DNA of 64,000 nt. It comes from Metallosphaera cuprina Ar-4. GTDB lineage: Archaea > Thermoproteota > Thermoprotei_A > Sulfolobales > Sulfolobaceae. The notes beneath the pieces were generated by a model, which made no database searches, was not told the DNA's origin, and worked only from the letters and a program-made list of their open reading frames with translations. Both the position numbers and the translations under genes were made by a program. Below are positions 18,441 to 27,601 of this stretch, piece after piece. Each line of letters begins with the position of its first letter. Position 1 is the first letter of the stretch. The stretch spans positions 610,001-674,000 of the forward strand of contig NC_015435.1 of NCBI RefSeq assembly GCF_000204925.1, given 5' to 3'.

Positions 18441-19660
18441 TAGTTAAATTTAACAATCTAGACGTAAAGTCCACTAACAAAATAACGTCTTGAATTAGGT
18501 CTCGAAATTAGTCTCACAAGATGGGGAAATGCTGCTACCGTATCCTGAAATAGCTGGTATCCCTTCTCAATATCCTCGATTTTCTGAGGTTCCTGAAACA
18601 CGACCATTTTTCGTGGATTATTTCTTCGTTTTCGGAAAAAAGCCAAATAATTCTCGCTCGGCAACTGACCTATGTATCACCGCGATTTTTCCGAGGTTGG
18701 ACTAATTTTCGAAATTATGACTTCAATTTTTGTATCTATTGAAGAGACAAACTCTGCCGAGTCGCTTAATATGATGATTTTCTGGCCTCTCTCATCTTCT
18801 TCATTAGGAATTTTTTAATGATGCCTCTGTCTTTGAGCGCGGTGAGGACTCTTGAAACAACTAGTTTATCAGGCCTCGATTTTTTGTTTTTACTATAACT
18901 GCAAGATTTTTCCATTAGTTTATATATCATTATGTCTCACGTGTTCGTATTTGTCACCCTCGTCGAGCTGAAACATCGGAGCAAGAACATTAGACTGGAG
19001 CTCATAAGAGGATGACGGAATTCCGAACAGAATTGAATTCAGCTCCAGATCGTCATAAATAGAGGTTATACACCTAACATCATCTGCGGAAATTACAACA
19101 TACAACGTGCCGTCTTTGATGATAAACCCTTTTTCATAGTTCCAGAGACGAGATGCCCTTCCAGTGAGAGAGCACTCGGGGAATCTTTCTTATATAATCA
19201 CCGTGCTGAAAGCCGTTGGGAAATAACGTTTTTATTATATCAACAGGTCTATCGGAAGCAGAATTGGGGCTTTTTTAGACGAGAGATCGGTCTCTAACCT
19301 TTGCAATTAATTTCGCGATTTCATCCTTTATTAATTACAATTCACTATCATGTTCTTTAATGAACACGTATACATCTCCTTTACTTTTAGATTTATCGCG
19401 GCTTATTATTTCTCTGAGGCCATGACAGGCTCACGTACTTCAAACCTTGTCTGTATATCAGCCCAGTTCAGAAAGGAGTCTTTACTTACTGCGAAAATGA
19501 ACGTTGGTCAGCCCTTAAAACAACATGTCCCTTGCGGAATACCCCTTCCCCTCTCGGTGAATATTTTTCATGTAGAACGAGTCATGCTACATTACAGATA
19601 GAAGATTTTTATGATATGCGGTCGGTCCAGAAACGCTATTGCCATGCCTTCAAAGTCTAT
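18440..19660 (-). pseudogene. Eroded protein-coding gene of unassigned family
   Basis: Reading the minus strand from about 19660 downwards gives pieces with normal protein character broken by stops and frameshifts: NENLLTLIDFEGMAIAFLDR, then GLREIISRDKSKSKGDVYVF with FIKEHDSEL and IKDEIAKLIAKVRDRSL near 19300-19430. Further on are GFIIKDGTLYVVISADDVR near 19070-19130 with SILFGIPSSSYELQSN, and FRKRRNNPRKMVVFQEP near 18600. The order suggests one protein of several hundred residues. The segment KGDVYVFIKEHDSE with KLIAKVRDRS is reminiscent of archaeal DUF499/AAA proteins, but that is a guess. Confidence 0.45.
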
Positions 19661-20095
19661 TAAAGTCAGTAAATTTTCATTCAGAGTGCATAGATAACTG
19701 TGAAGGGAGAGATTGTAGATTGCATCACTATTTTTTGCTTTTATTTTCCATTGCTATTATCGGTTTTACATTTTTAATTTGTTGTTTGCTAAGCTAATAT
19801 TTTGGTTGATTTTTGGCGAGCGCAAAGGGGATCATGAAATCAGGCAAAAAATTGTAGCAAATTTTGCCTTTTTGACGACGTAGCTATATGAGTACATTGT
19901 TGTATCAATCGACTAAGGATCTGTCTTAAATTTTGTGATTAGTATTTATAGATCAATCTTTTTCCAATTAGAAACTCGACTCTTTATAGTCTATAATAGG
20001 GTTCGCATACAATTTACCAACGGGTCCTTTATCTATTCGCTTACCTCCAAGTCAATTTGACGAGAAGGGAAGATGAGACCGGTTTTAAAGAAAAG
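19660..20095. other. AT-rich stretch without recognisable genes
   Basis: No intact frame, repeat or RNA gene was seen. The right edge is the promoter of the pilin-like gene (GCTTATATAG at about 20095-20104). Confidence 0.5.
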
Positions 20096-20127
20096 CTTAT
20101 ATAGAAAAAAAGCCTCATATCATCCTA

Positions 20128-20538
20128 ATGAGGGACAGGAGGGCCTTATCTGACTCTATAACAGCATTGATCATACTAGTTGTGGCTGTAACGTTGACTT
20201 TAACTGTAGCTCTCCTGGGTTTTACTCTATTCAAGCAATACGGGTCTCAAAACGTAGTTGTCAGTGGCGTTCCAACGTTATATCATCAAGACGGTAAGCC
20301 AGTTCTTAACGTTACGTTAAAGAATTTGGGGACTTCAGAAGTCAGGATAGAAGGGGTGGAAATAGGTGGACTTCATAATGACTCGGTTTTTGTACTGTCT
20401 GGAGGTTCTATCGAAACGTTGTCCATTCAACTTTCCGGTTCAGAGACTTTCATCAACGGTTCCGTAGTACAAGTTGTTATTACGATCTCCTCTCAGCTGG
20501 AACCCACAATTTTCACTTACGCGAAAGTTGTAAATTAA
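20128..20538 (+). CDS. Archaeal type IV pilin-like protein
   Basis: The 136-aa protein has a class III signal peptide: a short charged leader MRDRRALS, a likely PibD cleavage before or at the serine, then a continuous hydrophobic helix DSITALIILVVAVTLTLTVA to about residue 36. The rest is a beta-rich extracellular domain with several N-x-S/T glycosylation sites (for example NVT, NGS). A TATA box 24-33 bp upstream gives a leaderless start at ATG 20128. It is probably a minor pilin or pilin-like surface subunit. No PibD, secretion ATPase or membrane platform gene is nearby. It converges on the TPR gene, 2 bp apart. Confidence 0.8.
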   Translation: MRDRRALSDSITALIILVVAVTLTLTVALLGFTLFKQYGSQNVVVSGVPTLYHQDGKPVLNVTLKNLGTSEVRIEGVEIGGLHNDSVFVLSGGSIETLSIQLSGSETFINGSVVQVVITISSQLEPTIFTYAKVVN

Positions 20539-20539
20539 G

Positions 20540-21274
20540 CTATAACCTCTCTGAGGATTCGATATCTGATCGTGCCTCGCTCTCCTTTCCTATTTTCATG
20601 TAGGCCTTTGATCTCCTTATGTAAGCTTCCTTATAGTTAGGTCTAAGATCTATACTCTTGCTGTAAAGCTCGATCGCTCTGTTAATGTCTCCCCTATTTT
20701 CCGTCAGGATCCCTTTGTTCAAATAGGCCTCTGCATAATAGGGGTTAAGGTTTATTGCCACGTCCAAGTCCTTCTCGGCGTTCTGTTCATCACCTAATGC
20801 AATTTTTGTTAGTCCCCTATAATAAAAAATGTCTGCATCTAGAGGATAGCTCAGCATGGCTTTGCTTAGGTCCCTTAACGCTTCATAGAACCTCTTAGTG
20901 TGGTACTCAGAGATCCCTCTTATTTTAAGTACGATAGGATCTTCCCTGACTCCCTCCAGTTCCTTCAACGCCTCTTCGTAGTTTTCTGCCCTAAAGTTGA
21001 GGATGGCTCTTAACACTCTGAACCCTTCACCTTCCTTTCCTTTCAACACGTTAAGGGCAGAAACAGGGTCTCTTAAGAGGAGTATCCTTGAGGCGTTAAG
21101 GTAATCGTCTCCTTTCAAGAAGGCCTCAATCGCCTCCTCATCTCTCCCAAGTTCTAGTAAAATCCTCCCTAGGAGTTGATAGTTCTCCTTAGACGGATTC
21201 TGAGCTATGAGTTCTCTAATTTTGATCAAAGCGAGGTTTAGGTTACCTGTTGACATTAGACTTAATGGATCCAT
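20540..21274 (-). CDS. Tetratricopeptide-repeat protein
   Basis: The 244-aa protein consists of helical repeats; the clearest TPRs are FYYRGLTKIALGDEQNAEKD, AYLNKGILTENRGDINRAIE and AYIRRSKAYMKIGKESEARS in the C-terminal third (residues about 145-240), with weaker copies before. No signal peptide or membrane helix. It serves as a scaffold for protein-protein contacts; the partner is not known. Convergent to the pilin-like gene. Confidence 0.85.
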   Translation of the reverse strand: MDPLSLMSTGNLNLALIKIRELIAQNPSKENYQLLGRILLELGRDEEAIEAFLKGDDYLNASRILLLRDPVSALNVLKGKEGEGFRVLRAILNFRAENYEEALKELEGVREDPIVLKIRGISEYHTKRFYEALRDLSKAMLSYPLDADIFYYRGLTKIALGDEQNAEKDLDVAINLNPYYAEAYLNKGILTENRGDINRAIELYSKSIDLRPNYKEAYIRRSKAYMKIGKESEARSDIESSERL

Positions 21275-21347
21275 AATATTAACTTGTCTTAAAGGGATTA
21301 TATATCTGAAACTAACTGATTCCTTTAAGGCAGTCAGCTACGAGATC

Positions 21348-22154
21348 CTACCACCTGTTCCATAATAAGGTTAGGATCGAAAGTATAATTACAATACCTC
21401 CTAACATCTCAAACAATGTAGGTATCTGATCAAATATAGGAAACGCTAGAACGGTCGCCACTACGGGTTCGAGAAGCCCGATAACCTCGATGTGTTGAGG
21501 TTTTACGTGGCCTGAGGAATACACGACCGATGTGTGCCCTATTAAAGTGGGAAAAACTATGAGACCTACAAGCGAAAGTAGAGAGTAAAAGTTGATTTTC
21601 CCAACACCTTGAAGTATCATTATGGGAAGGCTGAACACACTGGACATTAGGTAAATGTAAGCTGCTGGGGTCAACGGGTCCTCATCCTTAACCCTCGATA
21701 GCAAAATAGTATACATTGAAATAGTTAGGGCTGAAAGTATTGCCAAGACGTTCCCTATCAGGTAACCCTCATTAAGTGGGAAGTTCATTATTAACACCCC
21801 TACAAAAGCTACAACACCCGCTATTACGTCCTTCCTCGAGTTCTTTATACCGGCTAAAGGCGCTAAGACCAAAGAGAAGAGCGGAGACGTTGAGACCAGC
21901 ACCGTGGAGTCTATGATGGTAGTGCGATAGACGCTAGCTATGAAAAGGATCATGTGAGCGGACAAAAGGGCTCCAGTTTTCCATTGGGTAAGAACTTTCC
22001 TTAGGTTAATTCTACCTCTGGAAAGTATAATCCCTGCTATGAAAAACCTGAAGAAAGCTATCATCCCTGGCGTAAGGTCAGAAAGCCTGATGAAGATAGC
22101 GGCGGTTCCGAAAGTGATGCCCCCTATTACAAGTATCAAGTAGTATTTGTTCAA
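21348..22154 (-). CDS. EamA-family (DMT superfamily) transporter
   Basis: The 268-aa protein has ten membrane helices formed by two EamA repeats, typical in length. The first starts with FGTAAIFIRLSDLTPGMIAFFRFFIAG and the second contains LIGHTSVVYSSGHVKPQHIEVIGLLEPVVATVLA. The likely start is TTG at 22152-22154. Such proteins move amino acids, nucleotides or other metabolites, and the substrate here cannot be named. It lies 60 bp downstream of the ABC ATPase on the same strand and may share its transcript. Confidence 0.85.
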   Translation of the reverse strand: MNKYYLILVIGGITFGTAAIFIRLSDLTPGMIAFFRFFIAGIILSRGRINLRKVLTQWKTGALLSAHMILFIASVYRTTIIDSTVLVSTSPLFSLVLAPLAGIKNSRKDVIAGVVAFVGVLIMNFPLNEGYLIGNVLAILSALTISMYTILLSRVKDEDPLTPAAYIYLMSSVFSLPIMILQGVGKINFYSLLSLVGLIVFPTLIGHTSVVYSSGHVKPQHIEVIGLLEPVVATVLAFPIFDQIPTLFEMLGGIVIILSILTLLWNRW

Positions 22155-22214
22155 GTCTAAAGCCTTACTTCACCTTAAGGTAAAAGGAGTATCGCTCCAT
22201 ATGGTATTAAAATC

Positions 22215-22889
22215 TCACTCTATCTTTTCGATCTTACCGTCCCTTATGTGGATTTTCTTTCTAGCAAGAGAGGCGACGTCAGGGTCATGTGTAATGATGA
22301 CCACTGTGGTCCCAAAATCCTTATTAGCACGCATAAACGTCTCTAAAACTACTTCGCCGCTTTTAGTATCCAGGTTCGCAGTAGGCTCATCAGCTAGGAT
22401 GAGCTTAGGTTCCTGAACCAACGCCCTTGCTATGGCGACCCTCTGCTGCTGCCCTCCTGAGAGTTCGGTAGGCTTCTTATAAGCTAGCTCGCCTAGCCCC
22501 AGCCTAGTAAGTACGTCTAGAGCTTTCTCCCTCCTCTCCCTCTTTGATAAACCCCTGGCGACTAATGGGAGCTCTACGTTCTCTATCGCAGGTAACCTTT
22601 CTATCAGGTTGTAGCTTTGAAATACGAAACCTATGTACGAGTTCCTTATCTTAGATAACTCATCATCGTTAAGCGTAGTTACATCCTTTCCGTAAACGTA
22701 AATCTTTCCATAAGTGGGTTTCGCTAGAGTACCCATAAGCGTTAGCAATGTAGTCTTACCGCTTCCTGAGGGGCCTATGATCGATGTGAATTCTCCCTCC
22801 TCAATGCTAAAGCTAATGTTATCCAGAGCCACTACCTTTACCTTCGTCCCGTAAATTTTACTCACGTTTTCAAGCTTTATTACTTCCAT
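22215..22889 (-). CDS. ABC transporter ATPase, LolD/MacB type
   Basis: The 224-aa protein is a complete ABC ATPase: Walker A GPSGSGKT at 39-46, Q-loop FQSYN near 90, signature LSGGQQQR at 143-150, Walker B LILADEPTANLD at 163-174 and switch H201. Its length and sequence match ATPases that power FtsX-type permeases (LolD, MacB). The matching permease is on the opposite strand at 25678-26895, so the two halves of the system are divergently transcribed from the 22890-23077 region. Confidence 0.93.
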   Translation of the reverse strand: MEVIKLENVSKIYGTKVKVVALDNISFSIEEGEFTSIIGPSGSGKTTLLTLMGTLAKPTYGKIYVYGKDVTTLNDDELSKIRNSYIGFVFQSYNLIERLPAIENVELPLVARGLSKRERREKALDVLTRLGLGELAYKKPTELSGGQQQRVAIARALVQEPKLILADEPTANLDTKSGEVVLETFMRANKDFGTTVVIITHDPDVASLARKKIHIRDGKIEKIE

Positions 22890-23077
22890 GAGTTCCAGCT
22901 TTAATCCAGTATTTAAAAAGATATTCCAAAACTAAAGTTAGTTTTCTATTAGCTCTTTACAGGAATCATACTTTGAATTACTTATTTTTATACTATGAAA
23001 GTTTTTAATTTTTTAGTGCAATAGTGTTAATCGTTTATATGGAATAGTCTTATAAACCGGATATCGGATAACCGAGT

Positions 23078-25681
23078 ATGAACATTTACGCTAAAATACT
23101 TGTTTTGATCGTTGCCTTCTTGGTAACTTCATCACCGTTGATTTTTATGGGCTCTTCAGGCCCTAACGTTTATCTATATGGATATGGCTGGGGAAGTCCA
23201 ACTGCTCCCACTACCGCTTATCCAGGTTACACCGAGTTTCCATTTTACGTTGAGGTTGTTGCTACAGGCTCAGCCACCCCTTACGAAGCGTCCATCACGA
23301 CCTCGTCAAACTCTCCATTGCAAGTAGTTGGAACTAACCAGGCAGGTATGGCACAACAGAACGGATATTATCTGACATCATTTTATATTTCAGTATCTAG
23401 CTCTGCATCTCCTGGATATTATCCTGTTACCCTAACAGTCGATTACTCTGAAACTATAAACGGACTTATATGTACTTTCAGCAAGAGCTTCACCCTTGAG
23501 GTGCCCGTGTCAGCTGTCAACTTCCCTGTCCCGATAAACGTTGAGGGGGGAACGTCTGGTACAACCAGTCAAATCATAGTTGGTCAGGGTATGGTACCCT
23601 TAACTCTGACAGTATCAAATCCATCAAATAACGTAATGGACAACGTGATAGTTAATTTAACTCTCCCACCTGGAGTGTTTAGCAGTACCGGAAAGGGCTA
23701 CCTGACGTTCAACGTTCCCTCAATAGCCCCTCAGCAATCTTCGCAAGATACTCAAATGGTGAACGTAACCCAAGAGGCTATCCCGGGTACCTACTCGTTA
23801 AACTATAATGAGAGGTTTACCAACTACCTTGGCTACACTTACTATGCAACTAACTCCAACATCACGACAGGAAACGCTAACGTTACCTTGCTAAATTTAC
23901 CTCTGACGTTAACGATCTACCCCAAATCACCCGTTTTGTTTTATGTGAGTTCAGCATCGGCGACGCCAAACTCTCAAGTCTCAATTTTAATTAAAGCAAA
24001 TTCGACATATAATTACCAGGTCTTATCTATAACGCCGCAATCTCAGCTAAACCTGATACACTCTAATTTTACGTCTAATACCTTTAGGAGTGTGAGCGTG
24101 TTTAACTTTACATTCCAAGTGGCGCCATCGATCTCGCCCGGTGTTTATCCCGTAACCTTCACAACGACTTATCAAATATTTGGTCAGACCCAGCAGACGG
24201 TATTGACAACTTATGTAAACGTAAATTATTATAACACAACTCCAGTCCTATCTGACCCAAGTTGGGGAACTCAAAGCGATCAGGTCCTCCCAACTCCCGG
24301 TGAGACTGGGATTCCTCTATCGTTCGTCCTAACTAACCCCTTACCTTACTCCCTTTCCAACGTTAACGTTACCTTTGTCTTGCCTCAAGGTATGAGCTCC
24401 CCATACAACTCTTACATAGTCCCAATAATAGGACCGGCTGGGACATCAGGAAACTCCGCCCAGGTCTCTTTAACTTTAAATTTAGCCTCGAACGTAACTC
24501 CGGGCTATCATTACGTAAAATACATCATCACTTACACCACAAGTTACGGTATTTTTAGGACAGCCTCTGACATACCTGTTTACATCTATCCTCAAAGTCA
24601 ACTCATAGCTTCATTCGACACTCCTACAATATATCAAGGCACGCAAATCGGCTTACCAATAACAGTAACTAACCCTGGATCACAGCCTCTTACTTCAATT
24701 TCGGCTCAACTCAAAGTGACAGGCTTAACGGTTGTTGGCTTCACTAACCAGACCATTAATTATCTGGGGCCTGGAGAGAACACAACTTTGGTCTTCTCGA
24801 TTTCATCACAAGGAGTGGGGCCTGGGACTTACCCAGCCACGCTTCTGCTATCTTATAGTTACGAGGGATTTCCTAAGTCCTCTAGCTACACTTTTCCCAT
24901 TAATGTCGTCCCTTCACAGGACATAGTTAGCGTCTCTGTTGAACCAGAGGAGTTATTTTACAGTACTTTAAATAACGTTACTATAAACTTAGTAAATAAC
25001 TTACAAGAACCGTTGTATAATCTGGAGTTGAAGTTAATAGGTAACCCTTCTCTCTACTCGCTTTCACAGAACAGCATAAACATAGGAACTCTTAAGCCGG
25101 GAGAAACCGAGAGCGTTACTTTAAGTATACTGCCCACCGTAACGTCAACCACTCCTATTCCTCTTAGCGTTGAGGTCCAATATCTACTACCTCAGGGAGG
25201 TGTAGTAACAGAAGGGTATAACTTCTCTCTAATAGCTACAGGGTTGATCAATCTACAACTCGAACAGCCTACTGTGACCTTTTCTAACGGAACATTAACT
25301 GTCACCGGGGTTTTGAATAATTTAGGTACGGCCACAGCTAACTTCGTTACAGTGTACGTAAACGGGAACTCAACATATATAGGCAGCGTCCCGCCCAACA
25401 GTCCGACTCCTTTCTCTTCAACGATATTTATACCTTTCTCACACGCTAACAGCTCACAGGAAATAAGGATAGATATAACCTATTACGACTCAGTTTATCA
25501 ACCTCATAATATCAGTTACACTCTACATTACGTTCCAACAGTTCAACATTTGAATTTCACTAATTTTAGACATAGTTTTCATAGAAATGTCCTCTTAATT
25601 CCTACAATAATTATTGTAATATTGATTATAGTTATAATAATTCTAATTGTCCTACTGGTGTCAAGGAGGTTCAGAAGATGA
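23078..25681 (+). CDS. Large surface-anchored protein partnered with FtsX-type permease
   Basis: The 867-aa protein has a signal peptide (residues about 5-25), an extracellular part of roughly 800 residues and a C-terminal membrane anchor (about 842-863) ending in RRFRR. The extracellular part is built from repeated Ig-like beta domains of the NEW3/CARDB sort: recurring phrases such as ITVTNPGSQPL, LTVSNPSNNV and SFVLTNPLPYS begin domains, and PGTYPATLLLSYSY-type strands close them. It is rich in N-x-S/T sites and has almost no cysteine. The stop overlaps the permease start in ATGA, so the two are one operon. It probably presents a binding or docking surface for the ABC system outside the cell. 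Confidence 0.85.
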   Translation: MNIYAKILVLIVAFLVTSSPLIFMGSSGPNVYLYGYGWGSPTAPTTAYPGYTEFPFYVEVVATGSATPYEASITTSSNSPLQVVGTNQAGMAQQNGYYLTSFYISVSSSASPGYYPVTLTVDYSETINGLICTFSKSFTLEVPVSAVNFPVPINVEGGTSGTTSQIIVGQGMVPLTLTVSNPSNNVMDNVIVNLTLPPGVFSSTGKGYLTFNVPSIAPQQSSQDTQMVNVTQEAIPGTYSLNYNERFTNYLGYTYYATNSNITTGNANVTLLNLPLTLTIYPKSPVLFYVSSASATPNSQVSILIKANSTYNYQVLSITPQSQLNLIHSNFTSNTFRSVSVFNFTFQVAPSISPGVYPVTFTTTYQIFGQTQQTVLTTYVNVNYYNTTPVLSDPSWGTQSDQVLPTPGETGIPLSFVLTNPLPYSLSNVNVTFVLPQGMSSPYNSYIVPIIGPAGTSGNSAQVSLTLNLASNVTPGYHYVKYIITYTTSYGIFRTASDIPVYIYPQSQLIASFDTPTIYQGTQIGLPITVTNPGSQPLTSISAQLKVTGLTVVGFTNQTINYLGPGENTTLVFSISSQGVGPGTYPATLLLSYSYEGFPKSSSYTFPINVVPSQDIVSVSVEPEELFYSTLNNVTINLVNNLQEPLYNLELKLIGNPSLYSLSQNSINIGTLKPGETESVTLSILPTVTSTTPIPLSVEVQYLLPQGGVVTEGYNFSLIATGLINLQLEQPTVTFSNGTLTVTGVLNNLGTATANFVTVYVNGNSTYIGSVPPNSPTPFSSTIFIPFSHANSSQEIRIDITYYDSVYQPHNISYTLHYVPTVQHLNFTNFRHSFHRNVLLIPTIIIVILIIVIIILIVLLVSRRFRR

Positions 25682-26895
25682 AATTGCAAGACACTCTAAG
25701 GCTTTCATTTGGAGCGCTCACCTCTAAGAGGTTGAGGACTAGTCTAACCATACTTGGCATACTTATCGGTCCCGCTATAGTTGTAGGACTCACTGGGCTT
25801 ACGCTAGGTTTCTCAGCCGTTTTAACTCATCAGCTCTTCTCAAGTTTATCGCCAACTGATATCTTCGTTACTCCAGGTACAAATCAAGTGACCTCGTACA
25901 CTGTTCAGCAGATATCTAAATTACCGGGTGTGAAGGCTGTAGTTCCTTTCTATACGTTGTCTGCAACATTAGAAACCCCGAGCGGTCCTGAACCAACAGT
26001 AATTCTGTCTATAGATACTGCTCAGGCTCAGAAGGCCTTCCCAGGTCTTACCCTTGAAACTGGACAGTACCCATCACCTTATTCCTCATATGGAGCTGTA
26101 GCAGGATATTATATAACTCATCCTCAATATCCTGGTCAGCCTACTTATGGTCCAGGTCAGACCGTTGAAGTACAAATTAACACTCCGAATGGTAAGGTCA
26201 CGAAGACCTTCTTAATTACTGGTAGCTTCAACGAGTTTAGTAGCGCATTTGCGGATATAGACAGATCTTTAGTTGTACAGAACATTGTTGGCTCTCAATA
26301 CTATGGAGACGACTACAGCGGACTTATAGTGGAGGCCAGCAGCGTTTCTCAAGTTAACTCTGTTGTAAACGAAATTCATAATACTTTGGGAAGATCAGTG
26401 AGTGTAACCTCAGTAGAACAGTTCGTGACCCTGATTAACAACTCCCTCTCAGCAGTAAGCAGTCTTCTTTTCATAGCCGGTGCCTCTTCTTTCATTGTGG
26501 CGTTTGTAGGGATTTTGAGCACTATGTTTACTACCGTAGTCGAGAGAACTAGAGAGATAGGGGTTTTGAGGGCGATAGGGTTCACAAGGAGAGGAATCAT
26601 GGCGATATTTTTAGGCGAAGCGGTGCTAATGGGGCTTCTAGGGGGTATAGCAGGAATTGGAGCGGGAGTTGGCATGGGGTTCTTGCTGACCTCGGTTGCG
26701 GGATCTCCAAGAGGTGGGGGATCAGGAGGAGGATCTGCTTTCGGGCCAGGTACTCATATTACCCCAGTGTTCGATCCCAATTTCATGGTGGAAGTGGTTC
26801 TAATAACGATAGCCTTTAGCGTATTAGCAGGACTAATTCCGGCTTACAGAGCCTCAAAGATAGAGCCCGCAGTGGCGCTAAGATATGAAGTTTAG
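25678..26895 (+). CDS. MacB/FtsX-family ABC permease
   Basis: The 405-aa protein has the MacB layout: a first membrane helix (about 20-48, LTILGILIGPAIVVGLTGL), a periplasm-side domain of about 210 residues, and three C-terminal helices. The family motif TTVVERTREIGVLRAIGFTR lies near residues 280-300. A glycine-rich loop (RGGGSGGGSAFG) near residue 345 separates the last two helices. Four-helix FtsX permeases do not move small solutes through a pore but transmit ATP-driven motion to extracellular partners, which fits coupling to the 867-aa surface protein. Confidence 0.9.
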   Translation: MKLQDTLRLSFGALTSKRLRTSLTILGILIGPAIVVGLTGLTLGFSAVLTHQLFSSLSPTDIFVTPGTNQVTSYTVQQISKLPGVKAVVPFYTLSATLETPSGPEPTVILSIDTAQAQKAFPGLTLETGQYPSPYSSYGAVAGYYITHPQYPGQPTYGPGQTVEVQINTPNGKVTKTFLITGSFNEFSSAFADIDRSLVVQNIVGSQYYGDDYSGLIVEASSVSQVNSVVNEIHNTLGRSVSVTSVEQFVTLINNSLSAVSSLLFIAGASSFIVAFVGILSTMFTTVVERTREIGVLRAIGFTRRGIMAIFLGEAVLMGLLGGIAGIGAGVGMGFLLTSVAGSPRGGGSGGGSAFGPGTHITPVFDPNFMVEVVLITIAFSVLAGLIPAYRASKIEPAVALRYEV

Positions 26896-26972
26896 TTACA
26901 CAAAGCTTAGTCATAATCTTTGCCCCCCTTTAAGTGAAAGAAATATATGCTAATTTTTGGATTCTTTTCCTC

Positions 26973-27572
26973 ATGAAGAAGGAGCTTGTAACGCCTGAAA
27001 TCAACATATCCGAGGAAGTGCGTCTTGATCCTAGGACAACTGCCTTACTAATTATCGATATGCAGAACGATTTCGTAGATGAGAGAGGTAAGCTTTACGT
27101 ACCTCAAGCTAAATCTACTATCCCTTCAATAAGGAGGCTAATTGATTTGACCCGAAAGGAAGGGGGTGAAGTCATATATACGCAGGATTGGCACCTTAAG
27201 GACGATCCAGAGTTCAAGATCTGGGGAGAACACGCCGTTGCAGGTACGTGGGGGGCCGAGATAGTTGAGGAATTAGCTCCAGAGAGAGACGACTATGTGG
27301 TGAAGAAGTTAAGGTATGACGGCTTTTTTGGTACGTCTTTAGACTATTATCTCAACGTCAAAGGAATACATACTTTAGTTATTGTAGGGACTGTTGGAAA
27401 CGTTTGCGTCCTGCATACAGCGGGCAGCGCCGCATTAAGATGGTATAATGTAGTTCTCCCCATGGATGGTATATCTACCCTTACAGAGTTTGACTACTAC
27501 GCTACCCTAAGACAAGTTGACTTTCTATATAAGGGGAAGATAGTAAAGTCTGAAAGTATTGCTTTTAAATGA
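26973..27572 (+). CDS. Isochorismatase-family amidohydrolase, probably nicotinamidase
   Basis: The start chosen is the ATG at 26973, about 25-30 bp after the TATA-like AATATATGC; an upstream GTG at 26934 is in frame but would put the TATA box inside the gene. The resulting 199 aa show the catalytic triad D29 (LIIDMQNDF), K111 (VVKKLRYDG) and C145 (VGNVCVLH). A metal-site pattern D72, H74 and H88 (QDWH...GEHAVAGT) favours nicotinamidase over isochorismatase. The product would be nicotinate for NAD salvage. It stands alone between the permease and the DHH gene. Confidence 0.85.
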   Translation: MKKELVTPEINISEEVRLDPRTTALLIIDMQNDFVDERGKLYVPQAKSTIPSIRRLIDLTRKEGGEVIYTQDWHLKDDPEFKIWGEHAVAGTWGAEIVEELAPERDDYVVKKLRYDGFFGTSLDYYLNVKGIHTLVIVGTVGNVCVLHTAGSAALRWYNVVLPMDGISTLTEFDYYATLRQVDFLYKGKIVKSESIAFK

Positions 27573-27601
27573 GTTTCAATTAAAACTATCCTGATAGGAA
27601 C

